Assembly: GCA_017590115.1 (NCBI GenBank)
Contig: JAGGNK010008337.1
Span: 3,587,609 to 3,651,608, forward strand
DNA length: 64,000 bases
Direction of reading: 5' to 3'
DNA from: Montifringilla adamsi
Lineage: Eukaryota > Chordata > Aves > Passeriformes > Passeridae
The translations under genes and the position numbers were made by a program. The notes under the pieces were generated by a model. That model was given only the letters and a program-made list of their open reading frames with translations. It was not told where the DNA came from and did no database searches. Below are positions 31,777 to 45,149 of the stretch, piece after piece. How positions within the stretch are numbered: position 1 is the first letter of the stretch; the number at the start of each line of letters is the position of its first letter.

Positions 31777-32006
31777 ACCAACACATACATAGCTATTTCA
31801 GCAACACATGTATGGATATTTCACCTGCCTACTGTGCCAAATTATTTACATTATTTTTGATGTGAAGAGGTGTAATCTTGTGAAATTGGTGCACCAACAC
31901 ATACATAGCTATTTCAGCAACACGTGCATGGCTATTTCACCTGCCTACTGTGCTAATTATTTACATTATTTTTGATGTGAAGAGGTGTAATCTTGTGAAA
32001 TTGGTG
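31777..32006. repeat. 116-bp tandem duplication
   Basis: Unit 1 is 31777-31892 and unit 2 is 31893-32006. Both run from ACCAACACATACATAGC to GTGAAATTGGTG. They differ at about four bases plus a one-base deletion, so the duplication is fairly recent. The unit matches no repeat family I know. Confidence 0.92.
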
Positions 32007-35000
32007 TGGGCAGCAAGCAAGCCTCCCTGCCAGATCCCTGAGCCCTGTGTAGTGTTTACTTTCCCCAGTATCCCATTTCTCCCTCACTCTCTTGCCATGT
32101 TTTCATTAGCTCCTTTAGTAGGTGCTTTGGCAAAGCTTCCTCATCCTCCCCTTGTTTTCTTGGGAAGTTTACATAAATTGTTTTTTCCACTTGTTTCTAT
32201 ATCTGTGATCCTGTGATCTTTTCCAAAGTCTGATATATTTCATGGACGTCCACGGGAGAAATATTCTCTAATTATTATTAGCTTTGGACTGAGATTTATT
32301 TCTTGTGAGGTCACATTTCAGACCGAGCCCTTGCTCCCCTAGGTTGTTGACAGCTTTTACTGTTACAGCAAGCAGAGGCCACTAGAGGACTCTGTTTTCC
32401 ATCTTTTCAGCAGTGCTCTGGATTAAGTTTTTCAGTTCTGTATTTTAAGCCTATATTTTTACAGAGCACACAAATCCACTCGTTTGCACAAATATATCAT
32501 TTACAGAGTAACCAGGGAGCACTGGCCACCCATTTATCAGAAGTGCATCCAAATGATGAGGAATTCTCTGGAGAAAATGTTGTTTGTGCTCTGCAGCCTT
32601 TAAAACAGAAGCAATGTCTGTGCAGCTCTGTGTGAATATTTGAGGCAATATTAGGATTCTGTCTACACTTCTGGCCAGCACAACTCCTTCTTTGGTGCTG
32701 GGCTTTCAAGATACCAGCTGATATAAACAAAGTTTCAGAAGCTTTCAGGATTTAATGGTTTTTAAAACCTTCCCCCCAATTTTTCCTGCTGACTTTTGGA
32801 GAGAACTTTCCCCATCCTGAAAGGTGCACTGGATATGGATTCTTTCCAGAGACTTTCAAATGCACTTTTCAACAAAAGGGATTCTCTTGCAGCAATTTTG
32901 AAGGAAAGGAACAAAAATAAAGCAGATCAAGGCAGACACTAGAAATGACTGTGATTCAGAGCCATTATCTGGGGTGTTTTTTTTCCAATATGTGTTTTCC
33001 AAGCAGAGGTTCTGCTGTCAGTCCCCAAGGCTGTTTACCCAGCAGCTGCTTGGCCACTGCCCACCCAGCACTGAGAATTGCCTAATTGCAGTCAAGTGAA
33101 AACTGCCAGGGGACATGTGGCCTCTCTTGGCTTTTCAGTGGCAGCACGGCCCAGCAGAGCAGCTGAAGGGACTCAGGCTTTCGTGCAGGGTTTGGGTTCA
33201 GCAGTGCAAAAGGATGGAGGCAGCTCCGTGGAAAAGGACCAAATTGCCCCTGGGTTTGTGGCTCTAGCAGGGAACGCTCAGAGTTTGCTCAGGTGAGCAC
33301 TAGCAGAAAGCCCTCAGAAAACCTCCTGCTCATGGCAGGGTTTATTTTATAATGAAGTGACACATTGGAATGCTCTACTCTCATCAACTTACTATTTTCT
33401 TTTTTTTTTAACCAAACATATACTTGGTATTTTGAGAGCAGTTCAGTATTTTCTACTTTGTGCAAGGTTTGAGAAGACAAGAAAAGAGGCCAGGGTGGCA
33501 ATAGCGCCTGCTCTTGAGAGGGGCAGATGAGGCAAGGGGAGAAAGGGTTCTTGAGGGGCTGGGATTGTAGGAGATGCTCTGCTGGTTGCCTGCTCATTTG
33601 CTTGGGCTCTGCTTAGTCTTCACCTATGATTTTGGAAGGCAATTTAGAAATTATTTCAGTAGGAATGATTTGATAGCTATTGATGCAGTGCTTTAATGCT
33701 TTTCAGAAAATCCATCTGTCCTGCAGTCTGTGGAAAAAAAGGAAATATGAACTTGTGAAACATTTGTCTTAGATTTTTGTGATCAGTAATTTGTACAAGG
33801 TTTTCCTGGACTTTTCTGGAAATTTCTGATTATCTGTGAGGTTTTACAGAGGAATGGCAGAGGAAACACAAACAACCTCCTCCCTGAGAATTGATTTTGA
33901 GTATTGAAAGCACTGAATGTGATGCTTTCTTTAAAGAGCAGGTATTACAGCCCAGGCTACAGCATTTTCTGTCGACATTTCTTGATGACAACTTCTGTTT
34001 ATCCAATTTCTTCCATTTGAGAGTGCATTTGTACGTTTTTTTCTAGACACAACACATCCACTGCCTTTGAAGTCTGTAGTGAAATAAAAAAAAACAATCC
34101 TTTCTTTTATTCCATTCTTATCCCTGCCCTATTTAGCACAATGCAAAGAATGCATAAAGGAACCCAGCAAAAATATTTAAATCCTGCTTGTATCTTGAGT
34201 TGGGATATATTTAGAAAGCTTAAATGATTTAGCTGCAAGTTGGCCTGAATGGTGGGGATTGTACACCAAAACTGTCAATGTTCCTGACACAGTTCATGGC
34301 AAGAATTTTAGCAGCTGCTGACAGTGAGCATCAAACCTCCCCCATCTCCAAATGTCTGTATCTCTGTTTGATTTCTCCCCCTTCACAGAGCAGTGCCATC
34401 TCCTGCTGTTCTGCTGTGGTGGCAACCCTTTCACTGGGATCCTGGGGATGGGAATGTCTTCCAAGAAAGAAATGACTGCACTTAGCATGCCCAGAAGCTT
34501 CCAAGGAACAAAAATATGAATAGTTGAATTTCAGGGATTTAATGATGAACTTTAGAAATAAAAATACCTTGACACGGGCAATGCAACTTTATGCCAAAAC
34601 AACCAGCATCATTTTGTGAAGATCTGCTGGTCCAAAAACCCAAACATCCTTCTCTACAAAGTGTAGAATTTAAATGGGAACAGTGTCTATTCCTAATTAT
34701 TCCAGTGAAAAAAATCTTATTTCTCCATTCTCCATTTGAAACTCAGTAGAATTTGGCATGAACTGTCTGTGGAAAAGTATTTGTGGCTCACACTTGGCAG
34801 GGCCAGGGCACACCAAGGCATCTTTGAGGTCAGAATCAGTCCTGAGGGATGTGCACAGACACGAGACGCTCACATTGCAGTGCATGGTGTGAAGCAAATG
34901 CCCTCAAACCAGGAAAATAATCAGCCATTTGCTCAGATGTCAGAACTTTTTATAAAGCAGCTGAGAGCAGGAACCCTGAGCCATATGCTTTGAAACCATT

Positions 35001-35479
35001 GAAACCTCAGTCCTGTGCAGGAGAAGAAGGGCAGTGAGTGCTGTTAAATCTGGGGATTCCTGACCTGCCCTTTCTGCATAATCCTCTGGGAGGGGAAATG
35101 AGCTCATGGAGCTGCCAAAGCCCCGGTGCCTGCCCTTCACACCTCCCCAACCCGCTGCCCCTGCCTCTCCAGAGGAGCTCAGCTCTGTGATGCTGACTTC
35201 AAAAGAACATATTTAAGTGCATTCCTGAATCAGAGTCAATATTTGTGAGAAGATCAGTGTAATAAGGATTTATGGGAGAAGTGAAAACTGCTCAGTGATC
35301 CATGATCCATGGCTGCCTGTCTTTGATATCATAGTTGGCAGAAGAAATAACAATTCTGCTTTGCAGCAGCTTTCATGATTTCCAGATTTATTTGTGTTTC
35401 AGACTAAAATAAAACCAAGGTTACTGTTTTTTTAAATAGTGCCATGAAACTATCTGGGTTTCTTCAGATCAAAAATACG
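32007..35479. other. Unique sequence
   Basis: No gene, repeat family or structured element is supported. Short homopolymers occur near 32977, 33400 and 34090. Confidence 0.45.
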
Positions 35480-35709
35480 AGTTTCTTTCTAAACAATTAT
35501 TCCAGATTTTATTAGATTGTGTACATCCAGTCCTGAACATAGTTCTGAGATGATAATGTTTATCAATAACAATTATTGTGCATAATTTCCAAAAGAATTT
35601 TCCAGACAAAAGATAATTTTAGAGCATTTCCCAAGTAATTAAAGGACATGTAATCTTCTATTTGTTACTAGAACACACTGGCCAGAAAATCAATATAATC
35701 TTTAATTTT
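35480..35709 (+). repeat. Dispersed duplication, copy 1
   Basis: It runs from AGTTTCTTTCTAAAC to CTTTAATTTT. It matches 40123-40345 at about 98% (some five substitutions and one 7-bp indel, GTCCTGA present here). It is AT-rich, with no coding potential, terminal inverted repeats, poly(A) tail or target duplication that I can see. It may be a recent segmental copy or a member of an unrecognised repeat family. Confidence 0.92.
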
Positions 35710-38700
35710 ATTTTTTTACAAGGTTTGCTTCACCTAGAAGCGAGTTTGACCTGCACATATCAAAATTTTAATATTTGACAAGGAATTGTGTCAGCACATG
35801 GACACCCTGACTGCTCAGGGAGCCATGGAATGGTGGCATTCCTGGATTGCAAAAGCCATTCCTTGCTGGAACCCACCTGAGCCACAGTGCTTGCCCAGAT
35901 GGAGTAGTTGACTTTACTGGGATTGGATTTTTGCACAGCAGGAAAGTTGCCCAGCCCTTGCTGGTCCCTAATGACACAGTGTGGAGCACAGGGAATAATT
36001 TCTGAGACACTTTCATAAAAAGATGGGGGAAATGGACCTCAAAGCTGCTGTTGGGTTGTACTGGGGAACTCTCAGGTGCCAAAATCACTTCCCATCAGTT
36101 ACAGACTGAGCCCTAAATGAAGCAGTGCCTGGGAGCAGCTGCCTTGTGAAATCAACTGCAGCACTGGTTGCAGAGAAAACTGCATCATGATTAGTCCTCA
36201 TCTTGTAGTGTTTTGCAAACAGCCAGGAACAATGACTTCAGGAGTGCATTGTCACAGTGAGAGTGAGCAGAAACTTGACCAAGAGCCAGCACAAATTTTA
36301 ATGGCAGTCACTCAGTCAGTCCAAGCAGACCACCTGCACAAATTTGCCCTGGGTGTCTAAACACCAAATGCTTTCTCAGCATTACAGATAGATTGCTTTT
36401 TGTCTTTTGGTTTTTGGGTTTTTTAACAGGGTTGTAGAGAGTTTTGCACTGTGGAATATTTTGTTCTCTGAGTGTTGGAGTGAGCTCAGTGGGTTCCTCA
36501 GTGTGGACACAGCTCCATGTGTCAGTGGGCCTGTGAGTGGCCATGCGTGCTCCTTTGCTGTGGTCTGTGGTTTTGTAAGGGGAGAAAAGGACTCTCTGTG
36601 CCTCTTCATCAGCTGACAGCAGCATTATCAATTCCCCCAGCACCTTGTGTAGGGATGGAAAGAGCTCTCATCAACTTCCATTGCCTGGCATTGCAGGCAC
36701 TGTGTGGTAACCATTCATGCCTCATGCACACTCCACTCCTGTCCCAGTTTTACCTTTCTGACCATTATTTCTCTCATATTTTGTTTTTTTACCCAGTCCC
36801 AATGCAGCACTCAGCCCTCTGATCCCTTCCCCAGTGCTGCTGGTCTGAGGTGCACACACTTGGTTGGCAGCATTTCCAGAATCCGACTACAGTTGTTGTA
36901 AAAATTACAGTATCCTTGGCCTTGCCAGCAGTAATGACTGAAACAGAGCTACCCCACTGAATCAAGCTGACACTAAGATAATTATATTTCTGTTATACTT
37001 TCAGTGCCTCTCCGTGTCACTGTTGTGGACTGAAATGAAATAAAAAATCATAGGGCAGTTCAAAGCAATTAAAGTGTGAGGGCCCTGGCTCGGCTTTCAA
37101 AACAGACCTAAATGTTTATCTTCCCTGCAGCATAAATCAGCTCTGGCTCACAGGGCTGGATGAGGAATGGCTCTTAACAGGGACTCTTGCAGTCCTGGTG
37201 TGTTTATTTAATGTGGCAAAAGAAATCTATAACTCCTTGTATTTTTGTTTATAAGAACCTCATAATTCAGATGGTTTCGCTGTCTTGGCTTAGCAATTCG
37301 TAAACATCAATAGGGATTTCTCCTCACTGCACTGCAGCACTATAAAGAATGCTCTGCCTGGAGAGGGCAAGACAGCAGAATTAGAAACTTGCCCTGTTCT
37401 GCAGGATATCTGCATCTGGGTACAATTCAACAGGGTGCTGGCCTGCACCTTTTCCCACAGGGCTAATCATGAGAAGAGGAGGAGCTCTTTCCACTTTCTG
37501 ATCAGCTGTGGACACATGAAGTTTACTTCCTCTTGCCTTTTCATATTCAATCTATTCTATGAATAATTTAGTTTTACATGTCCTTTCCAGCAGCATAGGA
37601 GAGAAGGTGAGCTTTCCATTGTAAGGAAAAAGATGTGTAAAATCTTTTCAAACCTACCAGCAGGTCAGATTTCTCTCCAAGAAATAATCAGCCTCGGCAC
37701 TGCAGGAACATCCACAATCCCGAGTTTCAGCCTACACAGTTAAAGGCTGCTGCTTGCTTTCAATAAATAAAATATTTTTAGATTTCAAGTCTATTTGCAT
37801 GAGGGAATGTTCAGTTTGGTGAGCTCAGTTTTGGTTTTTTGGCTTTCAGGACATGAGAGCCTTGAGAGTGTGCTGGTTGTAGCTGAAAAAATACTTAAAA
37901 GAAGAGGCTTAAAGCAGGAGTGGGTGCCCAGAGGTGTTTCTGTATGGAGAAGGTCATAGGAAAGGTTCTGAGAAATAGGAAAGAGTAGGTGCAGGACTTG
38001 GTAATGTGGGCAGAGTGAGGGAATTGCTGGTTTACACAGTGGTTGAGCAAGAGCAGATTGAATATGCACTGGAATTCTGAGCATTGCAGAGAGGGAGGCT
38101 AAATCACAGGCTGGCAAGGGTAACGTTTGCCATCAGTGTGGGTGAGCATCTCCAGGTTCCTTCTGGAAATGTTATCCAGGCACTGAGTTCCCACCTTCCC
38201 TAGAGCACAGGGCAATTTAACATCAACTTTATACATAATTCCTTGGAAAACTGTAGGGAAAATGTAGTTAATTTTAGACAAGAGGCCCAGATGACAGTTC
38301 AATGAATGCTGGAAATTTCTGACAGCTTTTTAATACATTCAGAAGTGGACATGATTCTGTCTCATACACAAACTGTTGAATCAATAAATTCCAGTGGATT
38401 TATTCAATACTTCTTCTCTTTGGAGCTAGATATTTACCAGGCTCCTGAAGACTGATACAGACATGGGATCATGAAAAATTAACTAATTTTTTTTTTTGTT
38501 TAATATTTTGGGCATATTCACTATGTCAGTGTCAGCTGGCATGTGCTTCACTCACATTTTTGGTAGGATAGAGCTGGCTTGGAATACAGAAGGGGGCAGT
38601 GATGTTTCATTTTTTGGAACCAGAATCCCCAGCTAACAAAAGCTTCAGCTCTATATAACACAGGAATAGAAATGCCCAAGGTTTGCTCCTGCTGTTTTGC

Positions 38701-40122
38701 TTCCTCACGTTACGATCATTCCTCCTACTTGTTATTACTTGATTTTCTTCAAGGAAAAAAAGTTCCGTCTTGGAGGGGGTGTGAAGGCAGTGGATGGCAC
38801 AGAGTGCTCCTGCCACCTGCCTGAGACCTCTCTGGCTCAAAGGGCAAATTCTTGGTAATATTTCAAACTGCATAACAATGTCCATGAGCTGTTACCTGCT
38901 TGTTTCACCCCACGGTTTGTTTGGCCTCAGCTTTCTGTTATTGCAGCTCATCAGTGGTGTTTTGTGACCCCATTCATAATGCTCTGCTTCCTGCTGGGGA
39001 GAGGGAATAAAATGAGGGATCATTATAAAAATGAGCATATGCACAGAGCAGACAGACTGCTATTCTAGGCACATCCTGCATCCTGGAGCTGTCAGACACC
39101 AGGTTGGAGGGGCTGGGTGTTTTTAGCTCACACGTGCCAGTGAGTGACAGGACAGTTCCATTATGAAATCACTGTGCTGTTGTCACCTGGCTCCTGCTGC
39201 CCACAGCACGTGGGATGGGCAATGCCACAGAGAGCTGTCCCCACAGGAAATGGCTCTTCATGTTTGCTCTGCCTGACTTGAACTAACAGCAAACAAGAGT
39301 TGGATGAGGGGGGATAATCCCAAAAGCCATCCCAGTATCTCATGGCTCCTCTCCTCTGGCTTTTCCCCCACCACAGAGCTGCTTCCAGAGCTGCTCCTGG
39401 CTCACCAGCCCAAACACGTTCTCCTTTCTGCATCACCTCCCAGTTCCCTTTTTCCTGCCCCACAGGAGCCTTTCTCACTCATGCTGGTTCACGAGGTGCT
39501 TCAGCTCCTCCCTGCATTTCTTCCCACAAGGAGACCCCAAGAGAAACACATTCTGAGGGAGCTGGGCAGTTCCCTTTGATCATTATTTCACAGCAGGGTT
39601 GTCTCCTCCTCTCCCATTGCTGGTGATGTGTTCTTTATCCCTCACTTCCAGGTTTTCTCAGTGCTTTTCCATATGTAAGGAACTATTGGAAGTCCCCAGT
39701 CTACAGTGGATACATCAGACTTCTGTTTTTCTTTGACTCCCAGTGAAAGACTGGTGGCAGATAAACACCTTGATGTACAAATACTCACTTTCCCTGGTGC
39801 TGATACATGTCCACCTCTATCTGTGTTTTTTGTTTTATCATGTCAGTTGTTCTTGTACATACTCCAAGGGGTACATGGTCCCTTGGGAACATTCTGAAAT
39901 ATTTCTATTATTGTTAAAGTTCAGTGAAGTAGCCCCTAGAAACTGAACCTTCATGCTTGCTTGATACCTTGCTGAATAGCTCAGTCTTTTTGGGCAGACT
40001 TCTATCCTGCCATATTCAGTCTCTGCCCTGCCCTTGGAGAAGTAGAAATATTCATTAAAAGCCTCATGATTAATTAACCACGTGGATTTTCAGAGAGTGA
40101 AAGCAAAATAGTTTCTGTGGAA
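35710..40122. other. Unique sequence between the duplicated segments
   Basis: 37080-37330 is AT-balanced and free of repeats, and could be a conserved non-coding element (untested). Frames of 90-110 codons at 36308-36643, 37791-38117 and 39161-39626 overlap on opposite strands and look like chance. A T13 tract lies near 38488. Confidence 0.4.
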
Positions 40123-40345
40123 AGTTTCTTTCTAAACAATTATTCCAGATTTTATTAGATTGTGTACATCCAACATAGTTCTGAGGTGATAATGTTTATC
40201 AATAACAATTATTGTGCATAATTTCCAAAAGAATTTTCCAGACAAAAGATAATTTTAGAGCATTTCCCAAGTAATTAAAGGACATGTAATCTTCTATTTG
40301 TTACTAGAACACACTGGCAGGAAAATCAATGTCATCTTTAATTTT
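40123..40345 (+). repeat. Dispersed duplication, copy 2
   Basis: It is the direct-orientation partner of 35480-35709, 223 bp, lacking the 7-bp GTCCTGA. Both copies break into unrelated flank at AGTTTCTTTCT on one side and at the T-run on the other, so the duplicated unit is defined to within a few bases. Confidence 0.92.
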
Positions 40346-42711
40346 TTAGCTTCAATGCCCAAATCACTAATATTTTAATCAAACCACTCCTCCCAGATGG
40401 CCTGCCATAGGATCAGGGCTTCTACTGCAAGTACAATTGCTCACAGATCTTATTTCTTGATGTAGCCCTTTGGGGTTTGGGAATGTCTTTTTGGGAATAA
40501 TTTGAGTGTGCTCTGACTTGTGATGAGTAGACCCAGCAAAGTTTCCAGGTTTTCCCACTGAATTTGAGAATAAATAATTTGCTTTAGAACAAACAATCCT
40601 GTTGCTGGCATAATAGCCACAGGTTTCTCTTTGCAAATATTGTGACATTGTTCTGGTTTGCTGTGATCTCCTGGAGATCTCACAGGGTCCAGCTGAAGCC
40701 ATTTAACTCTTTCCACTGGAGCCTTCTGAGCTCTCCCACCTGTCAGCCCTGTGCCCATCAGTGAAATTCCTGGAGGGAAGAAAACAGCCAAGAAATAGTG
40801 AGAGTGGTGAGTGAGCAGTCTGTGGCAGCAGTTTCAATATTTACTGTAAAAATACCAACAGCTACTCTAATATCCTTAAAATCAGAAATGCTTCTCTGAA
40901 CTCCACAAGTTTTTAAGGAGTGACATCAAAGCCCTTGAGATTAAAGTGGGTTTTATGGGTTTAAATTTAACAGTATTAAGTCTGTAAACCCAAGCTGGGA
41001 AATAATAATAATAAATATTAATCTTACAAGTCATAATAGTTAAGAAATGGCACTAGAAGCTGTTACACAATTTCAGGTGCTATTGTTGGAAGTTGATGTT
41101 AATGAAGTTGGTATCTGCTTTTGATAGATCAGTCACTCCACTTAGGGATCAGCAGGTAGCATTAAGTATTTGTGGCTGGTCTGCTTTCCCAAGGTCATTT
41201 TAATTAACCAAAATAACAGCAGGGGATAGAATATTTGATCTAAAATACAGATAGCAGTGGGGATAAATGAGAAATAATTCTAAATGCTTGTGCCAGAGGT
41301 GTTGGTAATGGATAAGCAGTATCACAGTCTATTTTATACAAAGTGGGAAGTAGAAGAGGGAAGCTGGCTGCCTTTAAAATAAATGAATCTATTTAGGCAA
41401 TCAGCCTCTGCTGCACAGTCAGGAGGCCAAATTGTAATGTGGCAATGGTAGCTCTTAAAATGTCTTTACAAATGTTACGTTTTCTGTTTTCTGCTTGGTT
41501 CCCTTGGTCAAATTGATGCTCTCTGCTTAGAGAAAACAGGCACTACAGTGTCAGGGAAAAATACTGCTGATTGAGGGCCAGTAAAGGCTTTTGTGGGAAT
41601 GACAACACATCTTTTCTGCCCCCAAAGCTGGTCTGCATTTTCAGATGTGCACTGATGCATTCCTGCACTGAAAAAATAAAATTGTTCATGGCTGTAACTC
41701 TATGAAGCACACAGGATTCTGAGAACCCTGGGGGTTTTCACTAATTGCACATACAAGGTTGAAATATCTTGATGTGAGAGCATTTAGGTTTTGAGTGTGT
41801 CAAAAAGGGTCACATTTGATAATGATTTTTGCATGTTATTTTATGAAGAGAGTTAAACTCTCTGTAACTCCAAATCAAGAATTATTTCAGAGTTATTTGT
41901 AGGCAGAGTAATAGGGATGGTATCTGAAAGTGCTGCACTTGCAGAAAAGCATGTCAGGCACAAACTGAATACATCCAAGATATTGTCAATTCCACTAAAT
42001 GTCTGTTCTGGCACTAAATGCATCAGGATGGTGTTCCCAGGTGCTCCCTGGACCAGACAGTGCCTGCTTGAACAGAAGAAATGAGAATGACTGTTTCAGT
42101 CCATTTCCCAGAAGATGTGCTTAAATACTCCTGGTTGTGCATGCCCATCTCGAGGTTTCCTGTACCACAGTAGGCTTTTTGTTTGGTACTCATGGAGCTT
42201 GTGTTACAATCTCTCACTCCCACTGCCAGACTATTCCTGGCTTGCTGGAAAAGCTGGGTTCAAAGCCCACCTCTCCTATAAGACCCACACACCCCCTTGC
42301 CTTATTTATGACTGAATGTGACACTAGGGGAACAATTCCTCTTGCCTCTCTCTTCACATGTTTTCTGAACTACATCTAAGTGGAAGTGATACATTTATAA
42401 ATAAAGGTCACAGAACACTGGGTGAGGCAGGAGGCTTCTGTCAGTTATTTTGGTTTGGATGCATCATTAATTAATGAGTTGAGCATGCTCAAAAAAGTAA
42501 CAGTGAATGTTTTCATCAGCTGTCAGTGTGACATGTCATTATATAACCTGAAAATGTTAAAAAAAACCCCAAAAGTTGGAAATTATATAAAGCATTTTGG
42601 TCCATCATAGTTCTAGCATTTATCTTTCTCTAAGACCTGAAGTGGTAAGTGACCTGAGGGGCTCCATGGGCACATCCCCACTGTTCCAGCAGTGCAGGGC
42701 TACAAGACAGG
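40346..42711. other. Unique sequence
   Basis: No gene is supported. A short AAT-type microsatellite lies at about 41003-41020. Confidence 0.45.
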
Positions 42712-42766
42712 CATGCAAAGGTCAGTTGGATTTTGATGACGTCATGCAAAGGTCAGTTGGATTTTG
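42712..42766 (+). repeat. 31-bp tandem duplication
   Basis: CATGCAAAGGTCAG and the following TTGGATTTTG occur at 42712 and again, identically over 24 bp, at 42743. The linker contains a CRE. Each unit holds an AAAGGTCA nuclear-receptor half-site and an octamer-like ATGCAAAG. Confidence 0.9.
42737..42744. promoter_or_regulatory. Palindromic cAMP-response element
   Basis: TGACGTCA is the full consensus CREB/ATF site and contains a CpG in a CpG-poor area. It lies at the junction of the two 31-bp units, between two AGGTCA half-sites. Sequence match only; occupancy is unknown. Confidence 0.45.
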
Positions 42767-44992
42767 TCCATTCCCCTTCTAAAGGTCCTTCCCTCTGGGC
42801 TGGAGGAGCTGGAACAGAGTTGGTCACACACAGTCCCTTGGGGGGGTCACTTGGTGCAGAACTCTGCAGCTCTGCCTGCTCCCTGATGTCACCTACTACA
42901 GTCCTTGTGTTGTACTTGAAAACCAGGAACAGGCAAAGCAGGTCCTTACCTGCAGAGCAAAAGGGACAGCTCTCCCCTTGCCACCCCCTTGGTGACAGCA
43001 GCAAGTGTGTCTTACATTTACTTAGAAGCTTTGCTTACAGTCAGAAATCTGAATCAGTGATGCTGTTGTGGCCAAAAATACCACCTGAAAGGCAGTTGCC
43101 TGCTCACCAGTTGGGTTTTAGGTGTGCAAAGGTTACAGGTAGGATACAAACAGACAGTGCTCTTTGCTTTTAACATGTAGAGGTGTCTGAAATTGATTTC
43201 TGTGGATGATTGATTGGATCTGTGGGGGACCGTGCTGCTCTTTCTTCATCATTTACACACAGAAGAAACCACTTTCTCAGTGAACCCAAGTGCCAAACAA
43301 GTCCTTGGAGCTTGACCCCAGAACACAGCATTGCAGTGGCTTTAAAGAGCAGGAGGATTTGGGAGCGTTACCTTAAGAGTCCAAACTTGTTCCTAAACAG
43401 TTCCCTGAGTTTCCCTGGAGGGTTGTCAGAGGAAAGGGTCCAGCTGCTGCTGCCAAGGATGAAGTGCTTCAGCAGGATGAAGTACTGGTGCCAAGCTCTT
43501 TGCCAGAGCAGAAGTGAGACACTGCTTTGGGCTGCCATGTGCCTTGATGAGATCCTTACCAAGAGCAGTAGTGCTAATTAAAATGCCAATGCTTGCTCCA
43601 ACAAGTTCCCTTTCTCTCTTTCCTTTTAGCTTTCCCAGAAAATGGCCATTTCCTTGCATTAAAACCTTGCCTTTAAACCATGGTTACACTGTGCTCTTGC
43701 CCTGTTTTTGCACACTGTGCTTAAAAAATAGCAGATAATTTAGAGTTGCTTTTCATGTAGATTTCATTTAATTTTCATTTCATGTAGGAATGATATTTGC
43801 TCCCTGGTATGTTTGGAGCAGTTTCCAGCCTTGCCTCACAGGTGTTTGTGCTCATCCCTTATCGCTGGGCCATCAGTGCTAAGTAGGATCCTTTAAAAAT
43901 CTGAGCTTCAGGAGTGAGTCAGGCTCTTCATGCTGTTCATCTATTTTCTGCTGCTTTAGCCATAGCTCTTAAGCACATTGTTCAAGTGCAGTGCTGCCTT
44001 GTGGAGGCATTTGATTCCTTATTTTATTGTTTAGCACATTAGTGCTCCAGAGGCTCACTTAGGTCCATCTGTCAGACGCCATAAAAGCACAGGACATTAA
44101 GGTGTGGGGTTTGCGCCTTGTCTCTCCCCAGTGCACACCCAGGAGTTTGATTTCTGGATGAAATGTTGCATTTGCTTTGAACCTGCTTGGTAGATCTTTT
44201 TCTGTTAGTGTCACTGTCGCCAGCCATGGATTTGCTGTACTGTGAACTGTGTGTGAAAGGCTACAGAAAGGCGCTGCCATTGCATCATTGTTAAAGGAAA
44301 AAGTAGATTTTGACATTAAGCTATTGTAGCTTTCAGATTTTTTTTGATGCCTCCTCCAGATGCAAAGGTTTGCCAGTATTTCAGCAGTTGATTTAGTAAT
44401 AAAGTTGGATGAGGAGATTGTCTTTCTCATTCCTGCTTATAGTTGTGGTTTGTAAGAAAAAAGTGGTTTTTCTGGCCAAAGAGAGTTTTAAATCTTTTTT
44501 AAGTAGAACTGAAATTTTGCCCATGCTGTTCCACATGTTAATTCCAATACAGGAGCTTGTAAAGGGGGTGTTGCCCAGTTCATCCCTTTACTCTCTTGCA
44601 ACAAAGGGAAAAATTAGGCTTTTGCATCAATGTACAAGTTAGGTAAGAGTTCAAATAGGTGTTGAGAGAAACATGAATCAGCTTCACATGCAGTGCTATA
44701 TTTTATATGTTTGTGATTTATACCTGTGTGAGTATTTAAATTAAGTCCATGGATAAATTGATGATGACTGTAAAATTCAGCAAGTTATAGAATATGGCTG
44801 CAGACAAGGCAACAAACTTGGTTTAAATCTGTTAGAGAGAATAAGGTAAAAGTCCACCTGAGCAGACTTTAGTCATTGCATGATTTTAGTCTTTAAACCT
44901 GCTGAAGGATTCATTAGACTACTGCAGAAGGTAGGAAATGTCACTGAACAGAGCAACAGAGGAAAAATCCAGGAATTTCAGATTGGAAAACT
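42767..44992. other. Unique sequence
   Basis: Frames of 123-146 codons (42733-43173, 43210-43581 plus; 44059-44430 minus) show chance-like composition (Ser, Leu, Cys) and no splice context. No repeat was seen. Confidence 0.45.
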
Positions 44993-45149
44993 AAAAAAAA
45001 AAAAAAAAGTGAGGTTTTCAAATTGGTATAAACAAATATTTTTCCAAAGCAACAATTTGAGTTTCATTACCTCTATCAAGCTGTATGCAAGTACATTCTT
45101 CACAGTTCGTTGTTTATTGGGTTTTGTGGGTTGTTTTTTTTTTTTTTTT
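44993..45149. repeat. A16 and T16 tracts 125 bp apart
   Basis: A16 at 44993-45008 and T16 at 45134-45149 are mutually complementary and equal in length. They may be two independent retroposon tails in opposite orientation or a simple-repeat coincidence. No target duplications are evident. Confidence 0.7.
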
